Notes: a model not told the origin generated them from the letters alone. 6,782 nt of DNA from Phycisphaerales bacterium (GCA_028288875.1 JAQGHK010000404.1:1-6782), one strand, 5' to 3'. Shown: positions 1 to 5,799, counted from the stretch's first letter. Translations and numbers: made by a program.

Positions 1-83
1 CGAAACGGATGATCGGCCTTCGCCCGGCCCGCGGCGAGGCGCTGCCAGAGGTCAGCAAGGATGTCGGCGGGCGTTTCGGCCAT
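1..83 (-). CDS. Probable pyridoxamine 5'-phosphate oxidase family protein, N-terminal fragment
   Basis: The reverse strand opens with ATG at 83-81 and stays open for 27 codons to the window edge. The translation contains ILADLWQRLAAG followed by KADHPFR. A short 'DLWxxL..G' helix followed by 'HPF(R/H)' is the usual start of FMN-binding pyridoxamine 5'-phosphate oxidase-like proteins, where it precedes the first beta strand of the split barrel. Everything that would prove the family (FMN-binding strands, the conserved arginines) lies outside the window, so this rests on a short N-terminal resemblance. The start has only a weak GGA nine bases upstream. A TATGAT box lies on the same strand at 103-98, which would give a very short leader. 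The gene is divergent from the yjbQ-like gene, with 158 bp between the two starts. Confidence 0.45.
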   Translation of the reverse strand, partial: MAETPADILADLWQRLAAGRAKADHPF

Positions 84-231
84 ACGTCGTCGTCCGAATC
101 ATACTGGGGAACAGATACCAGCAACCCTGCGCCGTGTTGCCGAACTGGCAGCCCATCGTCATTTCAGCAGAACTGACACGATTTGGCGCTTGCGTCACAA
201 GTACCGCGCGGCATTATGCGACATCTGCCAC

Positions 232-236
232 GGAGG
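232..236 (+). promoter_or_regulatory. Ribosome binding site that fixes the GTG start of the YjbQ-family gene
   Basis: A perfect GGAGG lies five bases before GTG at 242. The reading frame stays open upstream to an ATG at 134, but that ATG has no comparable SD. Starting at 242 also gives the usual length for the family, so the SD decides the start. Confidence 0.7.
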
Positions 237-241
237 ACGTC

Positions 242-670
242 GTGCGTGCTTATCCGCTTCAACCCGAAACGCTCCAGACCGCCGTTCGAAATCAGATGAT
301 AGAGCTGACCGCCGTCGTCGCGGCGGCGGTGGAGAAACGCTCCGTCAAATCCGGCATGGTGATTGTCTATGTCTCTCACACGACGGCCGCCATCACGATC
401 AATGAAAATGCCGATCCGACGGTGAAAACGGATCTCCTCCGGAAGCTGGACACGCTGATCCCGCAGAATGAGGCCTACTACCGCCACGACGAAGGCAACA
501 GCGACGCCCATCTCAAGGCTTCGCTGGTTGGCCAGAGCGTTACGGTGCTGATTGAGAACGGCCGCCTGCAGCTGGGCCGCTGGCAGGGCGTCTACCTCTG
601 TGAATTTGATGGGCCGCGGGAGCGTCGAATCCTGATCAAGCTGGTGAGCTTTGATCCCGACACTGCCTAA
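242..670 (+). CDS. yjbQ: YjbQ/UPF0047 family protein (secondary thiamine-phosphate synthase-like)
   Basis: This is a 142-residue cytoplasmic protein that matches the single-domain YjbQ (UPF0047) family from end to end. Residues 45-59 carry the family core SHTTAAITINENADP with its conserved His. Residues 80-92 read YRHDEGNSDAHLK and supply further conserved His, Glu and Asp residues thought to form the metal/phosphate site. Residues 114-128 read WQGVYLCEFDGPRER, the typical C-terminal strand. E. coli YjbQ has weak thiamine-phosphate synthase activity, but the physiological role of the family is unsettled, so the enzyme name should be read loosely. The GTG start at 242 is chosen because of the GGAGG five bases upstream and because it gives the normal family length of about 130-140 residues. 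The gene stands alone: a divergent gene is upstream and an intrinsic terminator begins about 50 bp after its TAA. No defect is seen. Confidence 0.93.
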   Translation: MRAYPLQPETLQTAVRNQMIELTAVVAAAVEKRSVKSGMVIVYVSHTTAAITINENADPTVKTDLLRKLDTLIPQNEAYYRHDEGNSDAHLKASLVGQSVTVLIENGRLQLGRWQGVYLCEFDGPRERRILIKLVSFDPDTA

Positions 671-718
671 CCGGCACAGGTGGGCCGCGGCTGATCGAGT
701 CGCACCGACACGTCGAAA

Positions 719-751
719 TAAAAAACCCGGCCCTGAGGCCGGGTTTTTTTT
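719..751. terminator. Strong bidirectional intrinsic terminator
   Basis: CCCGGCC (726-732) pairs with GGCCGGG (737-743) around a CTGA loop. The stem is flanked by an A-run (720-725) and an eight-T run (744-751). Read rightward, it ends the YjbQ-family transcript with a U8 tail. Read leftward, the same stem is followed by six T, an A and three T, so it should also stop leftward transcription coming from nuoBC or from a local promoter. The stem is perfect and GC-only with tails on both sides, so confidence is high. Confidence 0.95.
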
Positions 752-755
752 AAAG

Positions 756-809
756 TGTCGGGGGGTGAGGAAGGAGGGGGGGGACCTTCCTCGGGGACAA
801 CCCCCGACA
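756..809. repeat. Large nested inverted repeat with G-rich loop
   Basis: The outer arms TGTCGGGGG (756-764) and CCCCCGACA (801-809) are perfect 9-bp complements. Inside them, GAGGAAGG (767-774) pairs perfectly with CCTTCCTC (785-792). The apical loop carries a run of eight G (776-783). A rival pairing exists, because GGGG (793-796) can pair with CCCC (801-804) around ACAA, which would break the outer stem. The element sits five bases beyond the terminator's T-run. It may be part of a small RNA, a backup terminator for leftward transcription, or a dispersed intergenic repeat; one window cannot separate these. Confidence 0.7.
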
Positions 810-1082
810 TACCTGAACAGGTGCGTCAACACCCGCTCGAGTTGCTTGTATATGAACCACTTTAGCCGTCCCCAAATCGAAGTCAAGTTGCTTAATCGTT
901 TCGTTACGGAGAAACTACGTAAGTGATTGATTTAAAATAGTTTATAAAAATTTAGCGGATGAAGATGTTTGAAATTGGCGACGGCAGAAAACGGCGAGTT
1001 AAACGGTTCAATAAATCGTCAAAACATCTGTATTAGTGAAGCGGCCCGTTTTTCCGAATCTGAGATTTGCGACCGAGGTGCT
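810..1082. other. Gene-free, partly AT-rich spacer downstream of nuoC
   Basis: No supported gene lies here. Roughly 890-1050 is much richer in A and T than the rest of the window, including an almost pure A/T run around 927-955. It holds an 8-bp inverted repeat, AGATGTTT (963-970) with AAACATCT (1022-1029), and a smaller GTTTC/GAAAC pair near 900-915. A 24-codon rightward frame starts at ATG 852 and ends at TGA 926, but it has no ribosome binding site. There is no clear terminator directly after the nuoC stop at 1083. Leftward transcripts may run about 330 bp to the terminator at 719-751. Confidence 0.5.
859..886 (-). promoter_or_regulatory. Possible sigma-70 promoter for the candidate small RNA
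   Basis: TTGACT at 886-881 matches five of six -35 consensus bases. TAAAGT at 864-859 matches four of six -10 bases, and the spacer is 16 bases. The stretch just to its right is AT-rich, as promoter regions often are. The calling is by eye, and such matches also occur by chance. Confidence 0.3.
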
Positions 1083-1601
1083 CTACGATTTTTGTTGCCA
1101 ATCGAGTTCGACGCTGCCCGGAATGCCATGGACTTCGCGCGGAAAGACATAGTCTTTTCGAAGTGGATGACCCACCCAATCATCGGCCATCAGAATACGC
1201 CGCGGATCGGGGTGGCCGTCGAAAATGATACCGAACAGATCGAATGCCTCGCGCTCGTGCCAACCGGCCGCGGGCCAGAGGTCGGCGACCGTTGGAATGT
1301 GCGGCGATTCGCGGGGGCAGAATACTTTTACTGCGAATCGATGGCCGTGCGTGCTGCTCCAGAAATCCACAATAATGGCGAGCTTGCCATCGGCGGCGTA
1401 ATCCATGCCGGTCAGGCACGCGAGCCAGTCAAATGCCAGAGATTTGCCTGTTTTCATGAGCGTCGCGAGCTCGCGCCAGTCCTGGGCATCGATATGAACG
1501 CGCGGGTGTTTGTCGTCAGTCACGACTGTGACTAACCGTTTACCTAACGCCGCGGTAAGCCGCTCCGCGATGTCGGCCGGTTGCAATAGTGTGGCTGCCA
1601 T
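1083..1601 (-). CDS. nuoC: NADH-quinone oxidoreductase subunit C
   Basis: This 172-residue protein is the 30-kDa-type subunit of complex I, part of the peripheral arm that connects the Fe-S module to the quinone site at the inner membrane face. The family signature is clear at residues 115-135: HEREAFDLFGIIFDGHP followed by DPRR. It continues to HPLRKDY at 145-151, as expected for NuoC. The N-terminal 110 residues form the usual weakly conserved alpha/beta part. It is a stand-alone NuoC, not a NuoCD fusion: the protein ends at residue 172 and no 49-kDa (NuoD) sequence follows in the window. Its ATG overlaps the nuoB stop by one base (TGATG), which points to translational coupling. The C-terminus is short and ends in WQQKS. 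Confidence 0.95.
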   Translation of the reverse strand: MAATLLQPADIAERLTAALGKRLVTVVTDDKHPRVHIDAQDWRELATLMKTGKSLAFDWLACLTGMDYAADGKLAIIVDFWSSTHGHRFAVKVFCPRESPHIPTVADLWPAAGWHEREAFDLFGIIFDGHPDPRRILMADDWVGHPLRKDYVFPREVHGIPGSVELDWQQKS

Positions 1602-2122
1602 CAGGCGACCCCCGCGAATGAGGGGGTCGCCACCTTTGCGGGCCGCGCGAGCGTCTGGCGGCTAATCTTGTCCTGCAGCCGCATGATGCCTTCCAACAAG
1701 GCCTCCGGCCGCGGCGGACAGCCGGGGACATAGACGTCGACAGGTACCACCAAGTCGACGCCTTTAACGACGTTATAGCCCCACTTGAAGTACGGCCCGC
1801 CGCCGACGGTGCAGGCGCCCATGGCGATCACATATTTCGGGTCGGCCATCTGGTGGTACAGCCGCCGGACGCGGTCCGCCATTTTATAGTTTACCGTGCC
1901 AGCGACAATCATCAGGTCGGCCTGGCGCGGTGTGGCGCGGAAGGCGCCGGCGCCGAAGCGGTCAAGATCAAACCGACTGGCCGAAACCGCCATCATTTCG
2001 ATCGCGCAGCACGCCAGGCCGAAGGTCATCGGCCAAAGGCTGTTCTTGCGACCCCAGTTGAGCGCGAAGTCCAGGCTGGTGACGATCAGGCCCGGCTCAA
2101 AACGATTCTCGATCCACGACAT
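1601..2122 (-). CDS. nuoB: NADH-quinone oxidoreductase subunit B
   Basis: This is a 173-residue NuoB, the PSST-type subunit that carries Fe-S cluster N2 next to the quinone-binding site of complex I. All expected cluster ligands are visible: the tandem Cys38-Cys39 in FGLACCAIEMMA, Cys104 in GACTVGGGPYF, and Cys135 in VPGCPPRPEALLEG. The start at 2122 (MSWIE) is chosen because it gives the standard NuoB N-terminus. An in-frame ATG at 2173 would add 17 residues (MAAGFLPHRW onward) not typical of the family, although a GAGG overlapping the waaA stop lies just before it. The SD of the chosen start is weak (CAGGC). It lies 57 bp after waaA and overlaps nuoC by one base. nuoA is not upstream, which is unusual. 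Confidence 0.96.
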   Translation of the reverse strand: MSWIENRFEPGLIVTSLDFALNWGRKNSLWPMTFGLACCAIEMMAVSASRFDLDRFGAGAFRATPRQADLMIVAGTVNYKMADRVRRLYHQMADPKYVIAMGACTVGGGPYFKWGYNVVKGVDLVVPVDVYVPGCPPRPEALLEGIMRLQDKISRQTLARPAKVATPSFAGVA

Positions 2123-2179
2123 GCCTGAATTGTAAGGCAAAACCCAGCGATGCGGGAGAAAACCTGCGGCCATGCGGCC

Positions 2180-3583
2180 TCAAGCTTCGGCGGCGGCGGC
2201 GGCCTGGGCCTTGAGGCGGGCCTGCAGGATCGGTTCGATCACCGCCATGGTGCGGTCGGTCGCGCCGCGCTGACGCTGAACAACCTGCCGGGCGCGGACG
2301 CCGACATCGCCCGGATGGCGAAGCAGCCGGCCGATGGCTTCGGTAAGCTCGGGCGGTGTTTTGATCTCGACAATGCCGTCCGCCAGGCGAAGGGCGTTCA
2401 TCGGCTCGGCAAAGTTCTGCGTGTACGGGCCGACGACAGTGGGCTTGCCGAGGGCACACGGCTCGATCATGTCGCTGCCGTGCTGCTTTTCACCCAGATC
2501 GACCAGCGTGCGGCCGACGAAAACGACGTCAGCGCGGGTGAAGAAGTTTCGTAGCTCGCCCATGGTGTCGCCGAGGATGACGGGAGGGAGCTTAGGCGAA
2601 GATGTTGGATGAGGATTGTCGCCTGCCTCGGTCGCGGCCGAATCGTCCGCGGGCGGATTTACACCTGCAACCAACGGACCCGCGCTTCGGCGTATGCAGG
2701 GATAGCCTGTGCGTTCGATGAGCGCGGCGACTTCGTCGAATCGCTCAGGCTTACGCGGGACGATGGCCAGTTGCAGATCGGGGAACTCAACCAGCAGGGC
2801 TTGATAGCTTTGCAGGACGAGTTCTTCTTCGCCCGGACCCGTGCTCCCGGCCACCCAGAGCGGATGCCGCAGGCCGATTTCGCTGGCGAGCGCGTCGGCG
2901 GCGATCGGGTCGATCGTGGTGCTGGCCGTGTCGAACTTCATCGTGCCGGTGACACTGGTGGTGGCCGGCTCGGCACCCAGGGTGAGAAAGCGATCGGCGT
3001 AGGCCTTCTCCTGCGCACAGACGGCCGTCAACCGGCGGAACATGCGGCGCGTCAGCCAGGAGCCGATGCGGAAGTTATTAAAGCTGCCGGCGGTGATTCG
3101 GCCATTGGCCAGAATCACCGGAATGCCGCGCAGCTCGCAGGCGTTTATGAAGTTCGGCCACAGCTCCAGCTCCATCAGGATGACGGCCAGCGGCTTGAGC
3201 GTGTCCAGTACCCGCGCGACGGCCGCGGAGAAGTCGAGCGGGTAGTAAATGAGCGTGACGTCCGACCGATTGCCATACACGGCCTCGGCGCGTTCATGGC
3301 CCGTTTGCGTGGTGGTGGAGACGACGACATGAAGATCCGGATGCCGTGCCCGCAGGCCGTCAATCAGTCCGCGTGCGGCGTTCAGTTCGCCGACACTGAC
3401 CGCATGGACGATCACGCATGGCCCGCGGTCCTTGGCCGTTTCACCGACATCAAGCGCGACGTTGCCCATGCGCTGGTGAAACGCATCGAGCACCTTGCGG
3501 CGAGTCTTGCTGCGCACGGCCCACACGGGGGCGCTGACGCCCAGTCCGAAGCCGTATGCAATATCGTAGAAGTTAATCGCCAT
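2180..3583 (-). CDS. waaA: 3-deoxy-D-manno-octulosonic acid (Kdo) transferase, GT30
   Basis: WaaA/KdtA moves Kdo from CMP-Kdo onto a lipid A precursor on the cytoplasmic face of the inner membrane. The 467-residue product starts with a hydrophobic stretch (about residues 5-23) like the usual membrane anchor. Next comes HAVSVGE (60-66) with the presumed catalytic Glu66, TTTQTGHERAEAVYG (90-104), and MELELWPN (137-144), the family's METELWPN motif with Leu for Thr. The C-terminal Rossmann half shows PRKPERF (276-282), GDTMGEL (338-344) and HGSDMIEPCALGKP (368-381), covering the CMP-Kdo-binding region. It is about 40 residues longer than the E. coli enzyme (about 425). Much of the excess is a Pro/Ala/Asp/Ser-rich insert at about 302-334. 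The ATG at 3583 has no clear SD. It lies 54 bp after the lipoprotein gene. It implies an LPS-type outer membrane. Confidence 0.94.
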   Translation of the reverse strand: MAINFYDIAYGFGLGVSAPVWAVRSKTRRKVLDAFHQRMGNVALDVGETAKDRGPCVIVHAVSVGELNAARGLIDGLRARHPDLHVVVSTTTQTGHERAEAVYGNRSDVTLIYYPLDFSAAVARVLDTLKPLAVILMELELWPNFINACELRGIPVILANGRITAGSFNNFRIGSWLTRRMFRRLTAVCAQEKAYADRFLTLGAEPATTSVTGTMKFDTASTTIDPIAADALASEIGLRHPLWVAGSTGPGEEELVLQSYQALLVEFPDLQLAIVPRKPERFDEVAALIERTGYPCIRRSAGPLVAGVNPPADDSAATEAGDNPHPTSSPKLPPVILGDTMGELRNFFTRADVVFVGRTLVDLGEKQHGSDMIEPCALGKPTVVGPYTQNFAEPMNALRLADGIVEIKTPPELTEAIGRLLRHPGDVGVRARQVVQRQRGATDRTMAVIEPILQARLKAQAAAAAEA

Positions 3584-3607
3584 CAGCCGCGGCCGACAAT
3601 ACGCTCA

Positions 3608-3621
3608 CCCGCCGGTGCGGG
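3608..3621. other. Short GC hairpin between the lipoprotein gene and waaA
   Basis: CCCGC (3608-3612) and GCGGG (3617-3621) form a perfect 5-bp stem with a four-base loop in the 54-bp gap. There is no T-run on either side, so it is not an intrinsic terminator. It could stabilise or process the message between the two genes, or mean nothing. Confidence 0.35.
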
Positions 3622-3637
3622 CAACCGTGTCGGGCGT

Positions 3638-4924
3638 TCACTTGCCCATCAACCGAACCGCCGTCCACGCTTCACTGCTCACGGGCATGTAGCCAGCCTC
3701 GGCTAATACCTTCTGGCCGTTCATGCTGCCGAGCCACGTGCGGAGTTTGAACAACGCGTCATCGCTGCGCAGCTCGGCGCGGGTGAGCACGTAAATCGGC
3801 GTCGTCAGCGGGTACTCGCCGCTGGCCACGCGACTCGGTTCCGGCAGCACGCCGTCGACAGCAAGCGTCTTCAATCGGCCGTCACGCTTCATGTTGGTCG
3901 CATAGGCGAACACGCTGAAGCCAATGGTTTCCGGATCTTCCAGGCTCGCGTCCAGCACCAGTTTGGTGCTGGAGAGCGCCTTGCTGATTGGCAGTTCGGG
4001 CATGGGTTTGCCGACGAGAAGAATCTGGCGGAGCAGTTCCTCGCTGCCCGTGCCCCGAGCGCGATAGGCGACGGTAATCGGCTCGGGCGCGATCTTGGCC
4101 GTTACTGGAAGAGTGGCTTCCCCAAGGTCTTTCCACGTTTTGGTTTGGCCGGTGAAGATCTTGGTGAGCTGGTCACGACTGAGTTCATTCACCGGATTGG
4201 CAACATTGACAGTAAAGACCAGCGCTTCGGTCGCGACGAGGTCGCTGCGCAGTTTCACCTTTGCGGCGGCGGCGGTTTCGGCTTCGGTTGAAGTGGGCAG
4301 CCGCGGGATCAGGATCAGGTCGGCTTCACCTTTGATGAGGCGCTGGATCGCAACGTCAGTACCGCCGGGTTCGCGGCTGAGGACGTCGTTGGTCATCGCG
4401 TCCGGGTTCGTTCCTTCCGGGAGGGCCGGAGAGAAGTCGAGCGCGCCGTAACCAGCGAATGCTTGGTACGGAATGCTGTTGAGCTTCATCGCCAGCAGCC
4501 GCATAAGCGGTGCCGCGCCGACGGCGGTGTCGATGCGTTTCAGCGTGTCCAGCTTGAGCACTGGCGTAGGAATGTCGGCCGTGTCGACCGACGCCTCACC
4601 GGCGCGGGCAACCGCATTCGACGTAGTCGTCGTCGGACGAGTAGCGAGCTTAGGGCGTGTGATGATTTCCACCACGCGGCCTTCAGAGGCGGCCGGGGCC
4701 TTGGACCGGTTTGCTGTCGGGACGGGCGTTGGTGCAGGCGAAGGCTGCGGCTTAGCCGCGATGCCCGGCACGGTTTGAATCGGTCCTAATACGGGCTCAC
4801 CCGGGTCACTGGGGGTGGGGCGCAGTGGTTTCAGCGGGCCGGTCTTCTGCGAGGCGCAACCGGCCACGACTGCGGCCGTCGCGAGGAACAGGACAAACTT
4901 GTGCATAACCGATTGATCGGGCAA
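3638..4924 (-). CDS. PstS-like substrate-binding lipoprotein
   Basis: The 428-residue product begins with a lipoprotein signal: Met-His-Lys, then FVLFLATAAVVAGC. The lipobox is V20-A21-G22-C23, so the mature protein should be lipid-anchored outside the inner membrane. A Pro/Thr/Ala-rich, probably disordered linker covers about residues 27-120. The rest is a type 2 periplasmic-binding fold of the PstS/PBP-like class. It shows the first ligand-loop region at about 131-148 (IDTAVGAAPL), a 'GEADLILIP' strand near 199-207, 'LSRDQLTKIFTGQTKTWKDLG' type spacing, ARGTGSEELLRQIL, IGFSVFAYATNM and SGEYPLTTPIYVL. These resemble phosphate-binding proteins, but the ligand cannot be assigned from this. No pstC, pstA or pstB genes are adjacent. 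The TTG start at 4924 is preferred over ATG 4906 because of the strong SD at 4930-4937. The stop is TGA at 3640-3638. Confidence 0.85.
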   Translation of the reverse strand: MPDQSVMHKFVLFLATAAVVAGCASQKTGPLKPLRPTPSDPGEPVLGPIQTVPGIAAKPQPSPAPTPVPTANRSKAPAASEGRVVEIITRPKLATRPTTTTSNAVARAGEASVDTADIPTPVLKLDTLKRIDTAVGAAPLMRLLAMKLNSIPYQAFAGYGALDFSPALPEGTNPDAMTNDVLSREPGGTDVAIQRLIKGEADLILIPRLPTSTEAETAAAAKVKLRSDLVATEALVFTVNVANPVNELSRDQLTKIFTGQTKTWKDLGEATLPVTAKIAPEPITVAYRARGTGSEELLRQILLVGKPMPELPISKALSSTKLVLDASLEDPETIGFSVFAYATNMKRDGRLKTLAVDGVLPEPSRVASGEYPLTTPIYVLTRAELRSDDALFKLRTWLGSMNGQKVLAEAGYMPVSSEAWTAVRLMGK

Positions 4925-4929
4925 TTGAG

Positions 4930-4937
4930 CCTCCTCT
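4930..4937 (-). promoter_or_regulatory. Ribosome binding site that points to a TTG start for the lipoprotein gene
   Basis: The reverse strand reads AGAGGAGG, then five bases (CTCAA), then TTG at 4924. The next in-frame start, ATG at 4906, would be 23 bases from this SD and has none of its own. Both starts keep the signal peptide intact. Confidence 0.7.
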
Positions 4938-4999
4938 GACTACCGAAACCGCGGCCGTAAGATGGCCGGTCGCGAATTTACCTAAGGATCAGTCAGAGG
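4933..4999. promoter_or_regulatory. Inverted repeat overlapping the lipoprotein gene's SD (possible leader switch)
   Basis: CCTCTGACT (4933-4941) and AGTCAGAGG (4991-4999) are perfect 9-bp complements 49 bases apart. In the leftward message the second arm covers five of the eight SD bases (4937-4933). Pairing would therefore partly hide the ribosome site. A small inner stem, CGGCC (4952-4956) with GGCCG (4964-4968) and a 7-base loop, sits between the arms and would help bring them together. The element fills most of the 93-bp gap after nadD. No T-run suggests termination. Regulation by this structure is inference. Confidence 0.45.
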
Positions 5000-5017
5000 G
5001 CACGCGGCGGTGCGCGA

Positions 5018-5629
5018 TCAAACAGCGACGACGGGCAGATAAAGACGCCGCTTGGCCAGATAATGGGCCACCGCCGGTACGACCAGACCATCGATCGGCT
5101 CGCCCGCGCGCAGGCGGCGGCGAATGTCCGTGGCGCTGACCTCAATCTGCGGCACGACAACGACATGATCACGTAATGCGCGAACTGTGGGGTGCACCAA
5201 TTCCCAGTCAATCGCATGGCCCGGCCGGGCCATCACCCAGAACTTGGCCAGGCTCAGCAGCGATTCAAAATCGCGCCAGCGATGGAAGTTGAGCAACTGA
5301 TCGGCCCCGATCAGCCAGTTGATCGGGGCGACGCCCTCTTCGGCTAATTCGTTGACCGTATCAATGGTGTACGTCGTTCCCGCCCGCTCGACTTCGCGAT
5401 CATCGACATGAAACGGAACGGCCGCCCCGGCAGAGACGGCGGCGAGTTCGGTCATCGCCAGACGATCGGCCGCCGGTGCCAAATCCAATGGGTCTTTTAA
5501 TGCGGATTGGCCGGTCGGGATCAGCACAACGCCATCCAAGCCGGCGGCGACAGCGGCTGCGGCAGGGCAGGCGATATGCGCCAAATGCGGCGGGTTAAAG
5601 CTCCCCCCGAAGTAAAGGTAATTGGCCAT
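5018..5629 (-). CDS. nadD: Nicotinate-nucleotide adenylyltransferase
   Basis: NadD transfers AMP from ATP to nicotinic acid mononucleotide, giving deamido-NAD, an essential cytoplasmic step in NAD synthesis. The 203-residue protein has the nucleotidyltransferase motif GGSFNPPHLAH at 8-18, with the paired His15 and His18 of the HxGH-type site (Ala17 replaces the usual Gly). It also has GADQLLNFHRW at 108-118, matching the family's GxDxL..W segment, and VSATDIRRRL at 164-173, the S-x-T-x-I-R nucleotide motif. Length is normal. The ATG at 5629 has GAGG ten bases upstream and a GGA five bases upstream. The usual neighbours rsfS (ybeB) and obg are not here. It is the first gene of the leftward run, so its promoter should lie in 5630-5955. 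Confidence 0.92.
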   Translation of the reverse strand: MANYLYFGGSFNPPHLAHIACPAAAAVAAGLDGVVLIPTGQSALKDPLDLAPAADRLAMTELAAVSAGAAVPFHVDDREVERAGTTYTIDTVNELAEEGVAPINWLIGADQLLNFHRWRDFESLLSLAKFWVMARPGHAIDWELVHPTVRALRDHVVVVPQIEVSATDIRRRLRAGEPIDGLVVPAVAHYLAKRRLYLPVVAV

Positions 5630-5687
5630 CAGAATCCATCCTCAAAGCCACTGAAACGGCAATTGTGAAGTTTTTCGCAAAATAAAA

Positions 5688-5754
5688 GGCTTTTCACCGA
5701 TCGGCCAGTTGATGTTCATTCGTCTGACTTACAACCATTGAAGTGAAAAGAGCC
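5688..5754. repeat. Inverted repeat in the nadD-sigma spacer
   Basis: CTTTTCAC (5690-5697) is the exact complement of GTGAAAAG (5743-5750), with 45 bases between. The match continues as GG (5688-5689) with CC (5753-5754) after a two-base bulge. It could be a pair of operator half-sites or an RNA stem, and the spacing is wide for a single dimeric regulator. Confidence 0.4.
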
Positions 5755-5799
5755 GTCCCAATGACTTCCGCACTCGAAACAACCCTCGCCACCCCACAC

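Larger units (their letters stand above)
719..852 (-). ncRNA. Candidate small RNA reading leftward into the bidirectional terminator
   Basis: On the reverse strand a sigma-70-like promoter can be read: TTGACT (886-881), a 16-base spacer, then TAAAGT (864-859). Transcription would begin near 852 and run about 130 nt to the U tract of the terminator at 751-719. No convincing protein lies in between. A leftward frame is open but runs straight through the terminator and has no SD. The predicted RNA would contain the small ACCTG/CAGGT inverted repeat (811-822), the large nested hairpin (756-809) and the terminator hairpin. This is inference from promoter-like and terminator signals only. The alternative is an untranslated tail of the nuoC transcript. 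Confidence 0.25.

Noticed and set aside
98..103. TATGAT -10-like box on the reverse strand before the gene at the left edge
   Set aside because: The hexamer is good (five of six) but no -35 lies at a normal distance, and it would leave only about eight bases of leader.
190..218. Possible promoter for the YjbQ-family gene (TTGCGT with CATTAT or ATTATG, spacer 16-17)
   Set aside because: Only three of six -35 and four of six -10 bases match. The position is sensible but the match is too weak to list as a feature.
811..822. ACCTGAACAGGT as a LexA-type operator
   Set aside because: The half-sites do not match the GAAC-N4-GTTC or CTGT-N8-ACAG SOS boxes, and no SOS gene is adjacent.
164..886. Long leftward open frame of 240 codons covering the YjbQ-family gene and the terminator
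   Set aside because: It is antisense to a well-recognised gene and runs through a perfect intrinsic terminator. The product is Arg-rich with no known motif and there is no SD at its start.
852..926. 24-codon rightward frame starting MNHFSRP
   Set aside because: There is no ribosome binding site, no family resemblance, and it overlaps the promoter-like boxes on the other strand.
969..1535. Rightward 188-codon frame opposite nuoC
   Set aside because: It is mostly antisense to nuoC, which is certain. The part outside nuoC lies in AT-rich sequence with no SD or recognisable motif.
2609..3706. 365-codon rightward open frame opposite waaA
   Set aside because: It is a GC-rich antisense shadow of waaA, which has full family motifs. 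The translation is Arg/Gly/Asp-rich with no domain.
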